Virus record (IMG/VR): IMGVR_UViG_3300010883_027406
Coordinates: 21,365-85,364 of that record
From: a virus
Reading direction: 5' to 3' (one strand)
DNA length: 64,000 bases
The notes below the pieces were generated by a model. It saw nothing but the letters and a program-made list of their open reading frames with translations, was not told where the DNA came from and ran no database searches. This document shows positions 1 through 9,270 of this stretch, piece after piece. Positions within the stretch are counted from its first letter, which is position 1; each line of letters opens with the position of its first letter. Both the position numbers and the translations under genes were made by a program.

Positions 1-1
1 T

Positions 2-64
2 TCTATAAACGCTTCTGAAATGACTGAAAACTTTATAATAGTTGAAGTAGAAACTGAAAAATAA
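2..64 (+). CDS. C-terminal end of an upstream gene (partial)
   Basis: An open frame enters from the left edge and ends at a TAA at 62-64. Only about 20 residues are visible, ending EVETEK. The gene cannot be identified from this tail. The following gap of about 30 bases carries a TATAAT at 85-90. Confidence 0.5.
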   Translation, partial: SINASEMTENFIIVEVETEK

Positions 65-95
65 GTAAAAATCTAATTGCTTTCTATAATAAGGC

Positions 96-722
96 ATGGT
101 TACTTCGACTGGAAAGGGTTTGAATGTTCTGATTAGGGCTGAATATTCTTTTTCTTCAAATTGGATGTCTTTTGGAAGTTGGTATTCTGTTCAAAAGAAT
201 TTACCTGATGCCAATGTTGCGATTGTTTGCGATGGGGTTTCTGAGTTGAATAATATCAGCGGTTGTTTTGTGTGGACTGGTAAGTTTGGCGTAAATGTTT
301 TTAAGTGTGAGAATTTTGATGATTTTTTTATTAAGTTGTTCGATAGAAAGAATTGTAACTTATTTGATCTTCCTCTTTTGATTTTAGATAAGGGGGTTAT
401 AGTTGTAGACGAACTTTCTAGTTCTGTTTTAGATTGTTTTAATGAGGAAAACATTTTGTCTGATGATTTTGTTATGTTTTTAAAAGATAAAAGTTTGAAA
501 AAAGATTTTTTAAATAGAAAATTTAAAGATTTTAGGTTTTCCGCAGATGTGGAAAGCGATGTGGATTCTTGTTTCGTTTCTTTTGGAGAAAATTTTGTTC
601 CGCACGAATGGATACATAGTAATAAAGTAGGGTTTTATGAAGATGTTTGCCCCAGCAACTTTAATGAAACGAAAGTTTGGGACATTTGGAGCCAAGCAAG
701 AGGGGCCTTCTCGGTTGTTTAG
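96..722 (+). CDS. Unknown 208-residue protein
   Basis: No family is recognised. The protein has no signal peptide and no membrane segment, and mixes hydrophobic strands (near residues 40-46 and 88-100) with acidic stretches. The ATG at 96 lies only five bases after a perfect TATAAT at 85-90, with an AAGG between, so transcription from that box would give almost no leader. The next gene begins six bases after its stop, which suggests co-transcription with the small protein and the zinc ribbon gene that follow. Confidence 0.6.
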   Translation: MVTSTGKGLNVLIRAEYSFSSNWMSFGSWYSVQKNLPDANVAIVCDGVSELNNISGCFVWTGKFGVNVFKCENFDDFFIKLFDRKNCNLFDLPLLILDKGVIVVDELSSSVLDCFNEENILSDDFVMFLKDKSLKKDFLNRKFKDFRFSADVESDVDSCFVSFGENFVPHEWIHSNKVGFYEDVCPSNFNETKVWDIWSQARGAFSVV

Positions 723-727
723 GATAA

Positions 728-1018
728 ATGATGCGTAATTTTTTTAACGATTTTGACAATGATAATGACGAAGATGAATTGGAGTTTTTTATCCCACAAG
801 GAGAAGAAGGCATTCCTTTAGATAGGTTGGTTGTGGACTTGTTTCAAAATGGTTTAGATACTTATAATTTGAAGATGCTGGAGTTATCTGTTGAAATATC
901 CAGCAAGTCGTTTTTCTGGAGATTTAAATCTGTAGAAAAAAAGCTTAAAATGATTATCACGATTTACAAAAGTTTAAGTTTTATCATGAATGAGGATTCT
1001 ATTGAGAATGAGGAGTAA
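728..1018 (+). CDS. Unknown small acidic protein, 96 residues
   Basis: Two ATG codons at 728 and 731 are possible starts. The N-terminus is strongly acidic (DNDNDEDELEFF), followed by a helical, lysine-rich C-terminal half. No family is recognised. It sits between the 208-residue protein and the zinc ribbon gene with very short gaps, and its last codons contain the GAGGAG that can serve as ribosome binding site for the next gene. Confidence 0.55.
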   Translation: MMRNFFNDFDNDNDEDELEFFIPQGEEGIPLDRLVVDLFQNGLDTYNLKMLELSVEISSKSFFWRFKSVEKKLKMIITIYKSLSFIMNEDSIENEE

Positions 1019-1020
1019 TA

Positions 1021-1350
1021 ATGCCACTTTATGAATTTAAGTGTGACAAGTGTGATGTTGTTTATGAAGAGTTGACTAGTTATGATAAAACGGAAAAGTA
1101 TGATGGAATTTCGTGCCCGGATTGTGGTTCTAAAAGTAAAATAAAATTAATTTCTGGTTGCGGAGTCGCTTTTGGCAATCCTAAGGACACCAGCAAGTGG
1201 GATAGTCGTTCTTATCGTGCTGGCCACAATCATGAGCGGGCAAAGGGCGAGCGAAGACACGCAGAGGCTAACTCTCATATGGGCACCAATCCTTATGGAA
1301 AGTCAGGAGATAATCTTAATGTTAGCGGTAGCGAACACATTGATCTTTAA
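1021..1350 (+). CDS. FmdB-type zinc ribbon protein
   Basis: The first 50 residues match the FmdB regulatory zinc ribbon family: it begins MPLYEFKCDKC and has a second CPDC pair about 25 residues on, giving the CxxC...CxxC zinc site. The rest (about residues 55-109) is hydrophilic, rich in Gly, His and Arg, and probably disordered. FmdB-like proteins are small and mostly uncharacterised; regulatory or nucleic-acid-binding roles have been suggested. The start is supported by GAGGAG seven bases upstream. It directly precedes the PrkA gene, although an 87-base gap separates them. Confidence 0.8.
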   Translation: MPLYEFKCDKCDVVYEELTSYDKTEKYDGISCPDCGSKSKIKLISGCGVAFGNPKDTSKWDSRSYRAGHNHERAKGERRHAEANSHMGTNPYGKSGDNLNVSGSEHIDL

Positions 1351-1437
1351 AATGATTGATTTTCAGTATTGATTATTAATTAAATTGAAAATATACTTAT
1401 TAAATTGTCGTGGATTTGTTTTTAAAAGGAACTCCTA

Positions 1438-3534
1438 ATGCCATCGAAAACGGTTAAAAATTCAAAATTGGATAAAGTTGCGAAGAGCTTTGATATAGAA
1501 GAATTTAAGGTTCTTCATGAAGAGATGACTTTTTCTGAATATCTAGAAAAGATACATGAAAATCCACTTCTCATTAGAACAGCATATCAAAGATTGTATG
1601 ATATGATCATGGAGAAGGGATTCACGGAGTTTGAGCGGTATAGAAAAAAGCTTAATCGTTATCATTTTTTTGAAAATGAAAAAATTCCTATTTTTGGGTT
1701 AGAAGAAACACTTGATAACTTTGTTAAATTTGTCAGAGGGGCCGCAGGCGGGTACGGGACTGAAAAACGTGTTTTATTGTTTCATGGGCCTGTGGGATCT
1801 GCTAAGTCTACTATTTGCCGAGCGATAAAAACAGGTTTAGAGGCATACTCCAAAACGGACGCTGGTGCGTGGTATTCATATAAGTGGATTAATTTGCCTA
1901 CTGGACAAGATGGAATTTATACGCATGACGAAGACGACTGTCCGATGCACGAAGATCCCATCAAGCTTATCCCTGATAAAATAAGGTCTAAAGTTGTTGA
2001 AGATCTCAATGTGATTTTAAGAGAAAATTGTCCTGAAGATAAGAGATCGACTTTATATTCTTTAAAATGTGATGGGAATCTTAATCCACGGTGCAAACTG
2101 TTTCTTGCCGAGATGCTGGACAGATATGATGGAGATTGGAAAAAAGTTGTTAACGAACACATTGTTGTCGTTAGAAAAGTATATTCCGAGGCGGATCGTA
2201 TGGGAATTGCAACTTTTCAGCCTAAAGACGAAAAAAATCAGGATGCAACTGAATTGACTGGTGATATTAATTATGCCAAGTTGCCTCACTTCGGATCTGA
2301 TTCTGATCCTAGAGCATTTAATTTTGATGGCGAGTTTTGTGTGGGTAATCGAGGTGTTGTTGAATTTATAGAGATGCTTAAGTTGGCGCAAGAGTTTCTT
2401 TATGATTTGTTGGGGGCATCACAAGAACGTCAGATTAAACCCAAGAAGTTTGCCCAAATATCTGTTGACACGGTTTTAATAGGTCATACTAACAACCCAG
2501 AATACGAGAAGCTTAAGAGCAATCAGTATATGGAAGCTTTGAGAGATAGAACATATAAAATTGATGTGCCTTATCTTCTTAAGTGGTCTGAAGAGGTTAA
2601 GGTTTTAGAGCAGGATTATGGTGAGGGTCAGGTGCAGCAGCATGTTGCTCCTCATACTTTGGAGATTGCGGCTCTTTGGGCAGTTTTGACCAGATTGCAT
2701 GAAGATAAAGATGGAAAATTATCTTTGGTTGATAAAGCTAAACTTTACGATGGCCGAGCTTTGCCAGGGTGGACTGATGATTCTGTTAAAGAGCTTAGAG
2801 ATAAATATCCTGGTGAGGGCATGAGTGGTGGCGTTAGTGCAAGATACGTTCAAGACAAAGTTTCTAATTGCTTGAGTGATAATCATGCCTATATAAATCC
2901 ATTTATGGTTCTTAACGAGCTTAAAGCTGGGCTAGATCATTCTTCCTTGTTTACCAACAAAGAAGATGTTGCAAGGTATTTGAGTGCTGTGGATTTGACG
3001 ATTAAGGAATATGACGAAATTGTTAAATCGGAGGTTCAAAAGGCTTTGGTTGGAGACGAAGATTCAGTTATTAGACTTTGCTCTAATTACATTGATAACG
3101 TGATGGCTTACATCAATAAGTCTAAGGTTAAAAATCCGTATACGGGACAAGACCAAGAGGCAGATGAAAGATTGATGAGAAGTATAGAAGAAAAAATTGA
3201 TGTCCCTGAACAAGCGGCAGATGATTTCAGACGTTCGTTGGCAGCTTTTATTGGCGATTTGGCTCATAAGGGGAAAGAATTCCAATGGGATTCTAATCCT
3301 CAATTAAAGAAGGCTCTTGAGGCCAAATTGTTTGAAGATACTAAAGATCACATTAAGCTTTCTGCTCTTAATGTAAAGGGGGCAACGGTGGTGGATCAAG
3401 ATCTTCAAGATAAGATAGATGCTATTAAGACGAGACTTGTTAAGCAGTGTGGATATAATGATCAATCGGCTACTGATGTGTTAGATTATGTTGGTAGCAT
3501 ATTTGCTCGTGGCGACTTGGCCGGAAACGAATAA
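1438..3534 (+). CDS. prkA: PrkA-family serine protein kinase (AAA plus kinase domain)
   Basis: PrkA (YeaG in E. coli) is a serine protein kinase with an N-terminal AAA-type ATPase domain and a C-terminal kinase domain, linked to stress and sporulation. Here the Walker A motif GPVGSAKST lies near residue 117. The surrounding pattern (FGLEETLDNFV, VLLFHGPVGSAKS, and later GHTNNPEYEKL with EALRDRTYKIDVPY) is typical of the family. At 698 residues it is somewhat longer than bacterial PrkA (about 630-645). It starts the trio prkA-DUF444-spoVR, which has the same order as in bacteria. The start ATG has AAGGAACTCCT upstream. The target in a phage setting is unknown. Confidence 0.93.
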   Translation: MPSKTVKNSKLDKVAKSFDIEEFKVLHEEMTFSEYLEKIHENPLLIRTAYQRLYDMIMEKGFTEFERYRKKLNRYHFFENEKIPIFGLEETLDNFVKFVRGAAGGYGTEKRVLLFHGPVGSAKSTICRAIKTGLEAYSKTDAGAWYSYKWINLPTGQDGIYTHDEDDCPMHEDPIKLIPDKIRSKVVEDLNVILRENCPEDKRSTLYSLKCDGNLNPRCKLFLAEMLDRYDGDWKKVVNEHIVVVRKVYSEADRMGIATFQPKDEKNQDATELTGDINYAKLPHFGSDSDPRAFNFDGEFCVGNRGVVEFIEMLKLAQEFLYDLLGASQERQIKPKKFAQISVDTVLIGHTNNPEYEKLKSNQYMEALRDRTYKIDVPYLLKWSEEVKVLEQDYGEGQVQQHVAPHTLEIAALWAVLTRLHEDKDGKLSLVDKAKLYDGRALPGWTDDSVKELRDKYPGEGMSGGVSARYVQDKVSNCLSDNHAYINPFMVLNELKAGLDHSSLFTNKEDVARYLSAVDLTIKEYDEIVKSEVQKALVGDEDSVIRLCSNYIDNVMAYINKSKVKNPYTGQDQEADERLMRSIEEKIDVPEQAADDFRRSLAAFIGDLAHKGKEFQWDSNPQLKKALEAKLFEDTKDHIKLSALNVKGATVVDQDLQDKIDAIKTRLVKQCGYNDQSATDVLDYVGSIFARGDLAGNE

Positions 3535-3548
3535 AAAGGAGCATTGTC

Positions 3549-4775
3549 ATGCCACGTCGAATCGAATCTGATCATAAAGACTTTAGGGACGTTGTCTCTG
3601 GCCGTATAAGAAAATCTCTTAAAAAGTATATTAATACGGGCAAGGTTTTTAGAAGAAGATCTAAAAACGGAAAAGTAACAATATCCATTCCTAGAATTGA
3701 TATTCCTAGACTTGTTTTTGGAGACAATGGGGATGGGGTAGGTCGTGGCGAAGGAAAGGAAGGGGACGTTGTAGGCAGAGACCCGCAAAAAGGCAAAGGG
3801 AATAAGGCGGGAGATCAAGAAGGAGAAGGGATATTAATTAATTTAGATCTGGAGGATGTCCTTTATTTCTTGCAGGACGAATTAAAGCTTCCTAACATTA
3901 AACCCAAGCCTAATGAAACTTTTCAAGAAGTTAAACTAAAATATAACAATATTGCTTTGACCGGACCTGAGTCTCTTCGTCATAATCGTCGAACTATGTT
4001 GCAGGCGTTAAAGCGAATGGCCGCAGGCGGCGAGTTAGACAAATTGCATTATATACCTGGGTATTCTGACCCGGTGCGATTAATCACTCCAATCAATTCT
4101 GACCGTCGTTATAAGCAATATACTGAGATTAAAGTTCCTGCTAGCAATGCTGTGATTTTCTTTGCTAGAGATGGTTCGGCTTCAATGGATCAATATAAAT
4201 GTGATATTGTTTCTGATATGTCTTGGTGGATTGATGCTTGGATTAGACATTTTTATGAAAGAGTGGAAAGATGTTATATTTGGCATGACACAGTGGCCCA
4301 AGAGGTAGACGAGGAAACATTTTATAGATATCGTTATGGTGGTGGGACAAAGTGTTCTTCTGCCATGAAACTTATTGGTAAGCAATTTGAGAATAGATTT
4401 CCTCCCAACAAATGGAACATCTATGTGATATATTTTACTGACGGAGAAAATTGGCAAGAAGACAATGCTTCGTTTATAAAGTCCATACAGGATTTAACTA
4501 ATGGTGGGGATGTTAATTTTGTGGGAATCTCACAGGTGATGGCTTATAACTATGAACAAAGTTTAAAAAATACCGTAGACGAATCTTTATCAAAAGGCGT
4601 TCTTGATAAAGATCTGGTGAGGACGACAGATATCTCTCCTGCTGATGGGTTATCGGCTCTTAGTGACGATGAGCGAGACGAGGCTATTAAAAATTCTATT
4701 ATAGATTTGCTGGGTGATGCATCGAAACCTGTTGCAAAGCCTGTTGCTGTTGATCCATCTGCTGGGGGAATTTAA
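3549..4775 (+). CDS. yeaH: DUF444 (YeaH/YhbH) von Willebrand A-like protein
   Basis: This is the DUF444 partner of PrkA, 408 residues against about 390-430 in bacteria. A basic, Gly-rich N-terminal part is followed by a VWA-like domain with a MIDAS-type sequence, FFARDGSASM near residue 205, and YFTDGEN about 90 residues later. In bacteria yeaG and yeaH are co-expressed under nitrogen limitation and in stationary phase; YeaH's biochemical role is not settled. An AAGGAG lies upstream of the start. The stop overlaps the SpoVR start in a TAATG, which suggests translational coupling. Confidence 0.93.
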   Translation: MPRRIESDHKDFRDVVSGRIRKSLKKYINTGKVFRRRSKNGKVTISIPRIDIPRLVFGDNGDGVGRGEGKEGDVVGRDPQKGKGNKAGDQEGEGILINLDLEDVLYFLQDELKLPNIKPKPNETFQEVKLKYNNIALTGPESLRHNRRTMLQALKRMAAGGELDKLHYIPGYSDPVRLITPINSDRRYKQYTEIKVPASNAVIFFARDGSASMDQYKCDIVSDMSWWIDAWIRHFYERVERCYIWHDTVAQEVDEETFYRYRYGGGTKCSSAMKLIGKQFENRFPPNKWNIYVIYFTDGENWQEDNASFIKSIQDLTNGGDVNFVGISQVMAYNYEQSLKNTVDESLSKGVLDKDLVRTTDISPADGLSALSDDERDEAIKNSIIDLLGDASKPVAKPVAVDPSAGGI

Positions 4776-6376
4776 TGAGCAAGTTTATGCATGGTTCCTC
4801 GGTTTTATTGGGGAACAATACTATTCCAGGTGTTTCAATACCTGCGGAGTTAGAAGTTCTTATCCCTACGATATTGCAGGAATGTCGAGATTTTGGATTA
4901 GACTTTTATCCTACTGTGGTTCAAATGCTCACTTATGACGAGATGAGCGAAATTGCTAGCTATGGAGGATTTCCTGTTAGGTATCCTCATTGGAAATGGG
5001 GAATGGAATACGAGGAGTTGCAGCGTGGTTATGAATATGGGATGCATCGGATATATGAACTTGTCATTAACACATCTCCATGTTACTTATATTGTTTGAA
5101 TTCCAATACTTTAGTTGACAACATCACTGTTATCGCCCATGCGACTGGGCATAATGACTTTTTTAAGAATAATATATTCTTTGCTCCCACTAGTCAAAAT
5201 ATGATGAATCGTTTGGCAAACAATGGAACACGCATTAGAAGATATATGAATCGTTGGGGGAAAGAAAAAGTTACTGAATTCATTGATCATGTGCTTAGAT
5301 TGGATACGTTGGTCGATCCTGTTAATGCTTGGTCTAAAAAAGAAATTAAAGATCCTGTAATTAGAGATTCAAGAGTATACAATCACCCTAAACGGTTAAA
5401 AGTCGAACATGGTTATATGGAGCCATGGGTTAATACCGAGAAATGGATTTCCCGCCAGCATGAGGATATTCAAAGAGGAGAGACAGCCGCAGAGTTAGGG
5501 CTGTTCACAGAGCCGCAGAGAGACATCTTGGGGTATTTAAGAGATTATGCTCCTTTAAAACCCTGGCAGGCTGATATAGTCGCTATGTTGTATGAGGAAG
5601 CTATGTATTTTGCCCCTCAAAGGGCGACAAAGGTTTTGAATGAAGGTTGGGCGAGTACGATTGATTTTGAAATTATGGCCAAGAGAGGCTTTGTGGGATT
5701 GGGCCAAGCAACTCATGATTGTGGAATTATTGATTATGCTCGGCATAAAACTGGAGTGTTGGGCGGAAAATATAGCATGAACCCTTATAAGTTAGGGTTT
5801 TATCTTTTCATGGATATTGAAGAAAGATGGAATAAGGGGAGATTCGGAGCCGATTACGAAAATTGTCAGAATATGAAGCAAAAGGAAAATTGGGATGAAG
5901 GTGTTGGATTAGGCAAAGACAAAATGTTTGAGGTAAGAAAGTATTATGATGATGTAAATGCTATTATGGAATTTTTTACGGAAGACTTTTGTAATAAATA
6001 TGAGTTTTTTGAATGGGAAAAATTTCCTAATGGGGAATACAAGATAAAGAGTCGTGATCATAAATCTATTAAATCTAAATTAGTTCGCCGCCACTTAAAC
6101 GGCGGATTGCCAGCGATACAATTAGTTGATCCTAATTATCAAAACAAACGACGGTTTTTACTCCAGCATCAGTGGGATGGTCGGGAGCTTTATCTTCCAT
6201 ATGTTAAGGCCACATTAACATCCATTTATGCTTTGTGGCAAAGTGATATATTATTAGCTACTAGGAATCGAGACAACGAGGAGATTGTTTATTTTTGTAA
6301 TGGCGTTAATGAAGAGGATGTTTTTGTGCTTACTAGAGAAGAGTGCGAGGGATTATCGTCTGAGTTGGAAGAATAG
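4775..6376 (+). CDS. spoVR: SpoVR (YcgB) family protein
   Basis: This SpoVR/YcgB family member has 533 residues, close to bacterial YcgB (about 510). Family features read along the protein: the early segment FGLDFYPTVVQMLTYDEMSEIASYGGFPVRYPHW (shown here only by name: residues about 37-70), the NSNTLVDNITVIAHATGHNDFF region, and a middle part with QRDILGYL and LNEGWAS. SpoVR is needed for normal spore cortex formation in Bacillus and co-occurs with PrkA and DUF444 across bacteria. The molecular function is unknown. The gene overlaps the DUF444 stop by TAATG and closes the operon; a 127-base gap follows. Confidence 0.92.
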   Translation: MSKFMHGSSVLLGNNTIPGVSIPAELEVLIPTILQECRDFGLDFYPTVVQMLTYDEMSEIASYGGFPVRYPHWKWGMEYEELQRGYEYGMHRIYELVINTSPCYLYCLNSNTLVDNITVIAHATGHNDFFKNNIFFAPTSQNMMNRLANNGTRIRRYMNRWGKEKVTEFIDHVLRLDTLVDPVNAWSKKEIKDPVIRDSRVYNHPKRLKVEHGYMEPWVNTEKWISRQHEDIQRGETAAELGLFTEPQRDILGYLRDYAPLKPWQADIVAMLYEEAMYFAPQRATKVLNEGWASTIDFEIMAKRGFVGLGQATHDCGIIDYARHKTGVLGGKYSMNPYKLGFYLFMDIEERWNKGRFGADYENCQNMKQKENWDEGVGLGKDKMFEVRKYYDDVNAIMEFFTEDFCNKYEFFEWEKFPNGEYKIKSRDHKSIKSKLVRRHLNGGLPAIQLVDPNYQNKRRFLLQHQWDGRELYLPYVKATLTSIYALWQSDILLATRNRDNEEIVYFCNGVNEEDVFVLTREECEGLSSELEE

Positions 6377-6503
6377 TGTGATTTCATAACTTCTTTCATT
6401 ACTAACGCCTTATAATTGTTTTTTTAATTATTTTTTATTCAATTTTTGATACATTATCGAAAATTAAATTTGGTTATCTAAGGTAATTGAGGATGATTAT
6501 CTG
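6377..6503 (+). promoter_or_regulatory. AT-rich intergenic spacer between spoVR and clpP-like gene
   Basis: This 127-base gap is very AT-rich, with runs of seven and six T near 6419-6437. GAGG at about 6488 is a possible ribosome binding site for the ClpP-like gene. A transcription boundary is plausible here, but I see no clean hairpin terminator or full promoter. Confidence 0.25.
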
Positions 6504-7190
6504 ATGGTCTATAAGAAAGACGACAAGACTAAAAAGCCGGACATAACGCAAACTCTTAGTGATGTTCATGCCCATTGTGTTAATTTGCATAGTAGGGAAA
6601 TATATTTACATCCTAGGTACTCTGACGATGAAGGTGGCATCGAATATAAGATGGCCACAACCTTCATAAAAAATCTTCATTTGTTGAACCATGGAAGTAG
6701 AAAAAATATTTTGGTTCACATGCAAACGGATGGTGGCTCTTGGGCAGATGGAATGGCAATGTTTAATGCCATCAAATTCTCCAAGTCGCCGGTAACAATT
6801 CTTGCCTACGCTCAGGCGTCATCAATGAGCGGAATATTATTACAGGCAGCGGACAAAAGAGTTTTAATGCCTGATTGTTATTATATGATTCATCATGGAT
6901 CAGTTTATATTGATGATAATTCCATGGCTGCAAGTTCGGCGGTCGAGGTTAATAATAGCCAGTGTAAAAGGATGTTGCAAATATTTTCTGAAAGAGCTAT
7001 AAATGGAGAGCATTTTAAGGATTCGTCTGAACCTCAAGTTACAAAATTTATAGATAAAAAAATTAAGGAAAATAGTGATTGGTATTTAGCTCCTGATGAT
7101 GCTGTTTATTATGGTTTTGCTGACGGAGTTTTGGGGGACGATGGAGTGGAAACATTAGAAAAAATAAGGATTGGTAGAAAAATAAAATAA
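6504..7190 (+). CDS. clpP: ClpP-like serine peptidase
   Basis: A 228-residue protein of the ClpP/crotonase fold. The catalytic serine is in QASSMSG (ClpP GxAASMG), the histidine in MIHHGS (ClpP MIHQP), and an aspartate is likely in the C-terminal region around DDAVYYGFADGV. The strand HMQTDGGSWADGMAMFNAI matches the oxyanion-hole region of ClpP. Family members degrade proteins with a Clp ATPase or process phage capsid proteins. No Clp ATPase or portal gene lies nearby, so I cannot tell whether it works with host ClpX/ClpA or in head maturation. The next gene starts directly after its stop. Confidence 0.85.
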   Translation: MVYKKDDKTKKPDITQTLSDVHAHCVNLHSREIYLHPRYSDDEGGIEYKMATTFIKNLHLLNHGSRKNILVHMQTDGGSWADGMAMFNAIKFSKSPVTILAYAQASSMSGILLQAADKRVLMPDCYYMIHHGSVYIDDNSMAASSAVEVNNSQCKRMLQIFSERAINGEHFKDSSEPQVTKFIDKKIKENSDWYLAPDDAVYYGFADGVLGDDGVETLEKIRIGRKIK

Positions 7191-7751
7191 ATGTCAAAAA
7201 CAAAAATTCCTATTAACGAAAAACCTCCCCATGAACGAGTTAAAGTTGGGAAGAAGAATGAAAAGAGAGTTATAAATTGTCTCAACAAGCATCATAATTG
7301 GAATCTTGAGGAGGCAACAAGAGAAGAAGACAGAATAGAAAAAGTGGATTGTTATGAGGTTTCAAAAACGGGCAAGAGATTAGCTGCCCAAGTGAAAACT
7401 CGTGTTAGTGGAGATGATATATTAGTTGATATTTTTGAGCCTTATTACGGTATAGATGATGATAGAACCAAAAAAGGCCGTGATACATGTAGAGATTATG
7501 ATCTTTATATTTGCCTTTCTAAGGACGGCAAAACTATAAGAGTTGTTAATGGGAAGGCTCTTAAAAGAATGCTTAGAAAGTTGGCTAATAAATGGAAGAG
7601 TGAAAACTGCCGACTTCCATTTACGTTTGATAATGATTGTGAATTTAAATGGCACAGAGACAGGTGGAGTGGCGTTCCTAAATTGTTATGCTTCATTCCT
7701 CCTGAAGTTTTTAAAACCGGCACAGAGATTACTTTTTTTGACATGAAGTGA
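7191..7751 (+). CDS. Putative PD-(D/E)XK-like nuclease
   Basis: The 186-residue protein begins with a basic segment, then a helix with KKNEKRVINCLN, an acidic segment EDRIEKVDCYEV and a strand AAQVKTR. The order E...D...QxK fits the core of PD-(D/E)XK endonucleases. The rest (FEPYYGIDDD, YDLYICLSKDG) could complete the fold. A restriction-, resolvase- or repair-type nuclease is possible; the substrate is unknown. It starts immediately after the ClpP-like stop codon and is followed by a tiny gene before dnaE. Confidence 0.5.
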   Translation: MSKTKIPINEKPPHERVKVGKKNEKRVINCLNKHHNWNLEEATREEDRIEKVDCYEVSKTGKRLAAQVKTRVSGDDILVDIFEPYYGIDDDRTKKGRDTCRDYDLYICLSKDGKTIRVVNGKALKRMLRKLANKWKSENCRLPFTFDNDCEFKWHRDRWSGVPKLLCFIPPEVFKTGTEITFFDMK

Positions 7752-7755
7752 AATT

Positions 7756-7911
7756 ATGGATATCAATAAATTTTTGTTCTCTCCTTGGACAATGATTCGG
7801 GTTAACAAGGAAACGTTTTTTAAACAGCACCCAATGAATGATGAGACTAGTTTTGTTTTAATTGAATCTCGTAGTTATATTTACACTCAAAAAGAACAGC
7901 TTTTAAAGTAA
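7756..7911 (+). CDS. Unknown 51-residue protein
   Basis: A short ORF fits neatly between the nuclease-like gene (4-base gap) and dnaE (12-base gap). It begins MDINKFLFSPWTMIRV and ends QKEQLLK. It has no recognisable domain. The support is its position in a tightly packed same-strand run and the lack of any other reading of this interval. Confidence 0.55.
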   Translation: MDINKFLFSPWTMIRVNKETFFKQHPMNDETSFVLIESRSYIYTQKEQLLK

Positions 7912-7923
7912 GAAGTTTGATCT

Positions 7924-9270
7924 ATGAAACACGAAGTTTGTGGATTTGAACATTTGCATTTGCACACGGATTTCAGCCTCCTAGATGGATTTGGGAAAGT
8001 TGAAGAATATGCTGCTCGTGCCCCAGAGATAAATCAGCAATTTCTCTGCGTAACAGATCATGGGATGCTAGGGGCTGTTCCTCGCCAAATAAAATCTTGT
8101 GAAGAAAATGGCATTAAGCCCATATTTGGCTGTGAGCTTTACGTGAACCCCATGCAGCCTGAGGCAAAAGATTTGTCTGAGTTGCATGCTGTCACTTCTG
8201 AATTTGGCCCAGAGGAAAAAGAAAAGCTTAGAAAGTCTTATCATCTTTTAGCCATTGCATATAATGATGTTGGATATAGCAATTTGGTTAATCTTTGTTC
8301 ATGGGCGTGGCTCAATGGGTATTATTACCGGCCCAGAGTTAATCATGAAATGCTGATGAAACATAAAGAAGGTCTTATTTTTACTTCTTGTTGTATCAAC
8401 AGCGAAATCGGGCAGGCGTTTCTTAAGGAAGGGGAAGAATCTGCCTTTGCTATGGTTGAAAAATATATGGCCATGTTTGGTGAAAATTTTTATCTTGAAC
8501 TTATGATGTTAGATTTTGATAAGCAAAAGCCATATGATAAGTTTATTATAAAAGCTCATGATAAGTATGGGATTCCTATAGAACTTACTCAAGATTGTCA
8601 TTATTGTTATAAAGAAGATTCACACTACCAAAGATTGACCCTGATGATACAGGGGAATAAGACAGTTGAGGATGTTCGAAAAGCAGAAGAGCAAGGGACT
8701 GCGGGAGACATGTTTGAGTTGCAAGATAAGAATCTTTGGATGAAATCTGAGGATGAGCTTAATGAAAAATGGGAAAGCGATTATTCAGATGTTATTGATT
8801 ATGATTTGTTCAAACAGGCTAAAAAAACTACTGTAGACGTTTGCAATAAAGCTAAGGGAGTTGAGTTAGATAGGTCTATTAAATTGCCGCAAATACCTGA
8901 CGCAAATGAAAAGCTTATGGAAGCCATCATCGTTGGATTTAAAAGCAGGAACCTTCCTAAGACTAATAAGTATTTAAGTCGCATTAAGGAAGAGTATGAA
9001 TTAATTTCCAAAAAAGAATTTTCTAGTTATTTCCTTATACAAAAGATGATGACGGATGAGGCCCGTAGGGTGTGCCCCAAGCTTTTGGGCTGGGGGGACG
9101 GGTCAGAGGCAGTTGGTGCAGGTAGAGGGAGTGCTGTAGGGAGTTTGATTTGTTATTGTCTTTATATAACGGACGTAGACCCAGTCCACCATGATCTTTT
9201 GTTTTCTAGATTTATGAGTGAGGCTCGTGGCGGTAAATCTATGAAGCTTAGATTTTCTAAGGTCGGCTGA
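7924..9270 (+). CDS. dnaE: DNA polymerase III alpha subunit, N-terminal piece (PHP domain and first palm segment)
   Basis: The first roughly 270 residues are a PHP domain whose metal ligands look intact: HLHLHTDFSLLDG near the start, TDHG, GCELY, YHLLAIAYND and QDCHY. That could mean a working proofreading nuclease, as in some bacterial DnaE proteins, unlike E. coli. A helical linker follows, then GAGRGSAVGSLICYCLYITDVDP and HHDLLFSRF, which in a normal DnaE sit just before the catalytic PDxDxD motif. The frame ends here after GGKSMKLRFSKVG, so the 448-residue protein has no catalytic aspartates. These are in a separate gene about 2.9 kb downstream. The stop overlaps the next start. Confidence 0.92.
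   Translation: MKHEVCGFEHLHLHTDFSLLDGFGKVEEYAARAPEINQQFLCVTDHGMLGAVPRQIKSCEENGIKPIFGCELYVNPMQPEAKDLSELHAVTSEFGPEEKEKLRKSYHLLAIAYNDVGYSNLVNLCSWAWLNGYYYRPRVNHEMLMKHKEGLIFTSCCINSEIGQAFLKEGEESAFAMVEKYMAMFGENFYLELMMLDFDKQKPYDKFIIKAHDKYGIPIELTQDCHYCYKEDSHYQRLTLMIQGNKTVEDVRKAEEQGTAGDMFELQDKNLWMKSEDELNEKWESDYSDVIDYDLFKQAKKTTVDVCNKAKGVELDRSIKLPQIPDANEKLMEAIIVGFKSRNLPKTNKYLSRIKEEYELISKKEFSSYFLIQKMMTDEARRVCPKLLGWGDGSEAVGAGRGSAVGSLICYCLYITDVDPVHHDLLFSRFMSEARGGKSMKLRFSKVG

Noticed and set aside
2062-2391. Reverse-strand ORF of 109 codons inside prkA
   Set aside because: It lies wholly within the well-supported PrkA gene and has no recognisable product.
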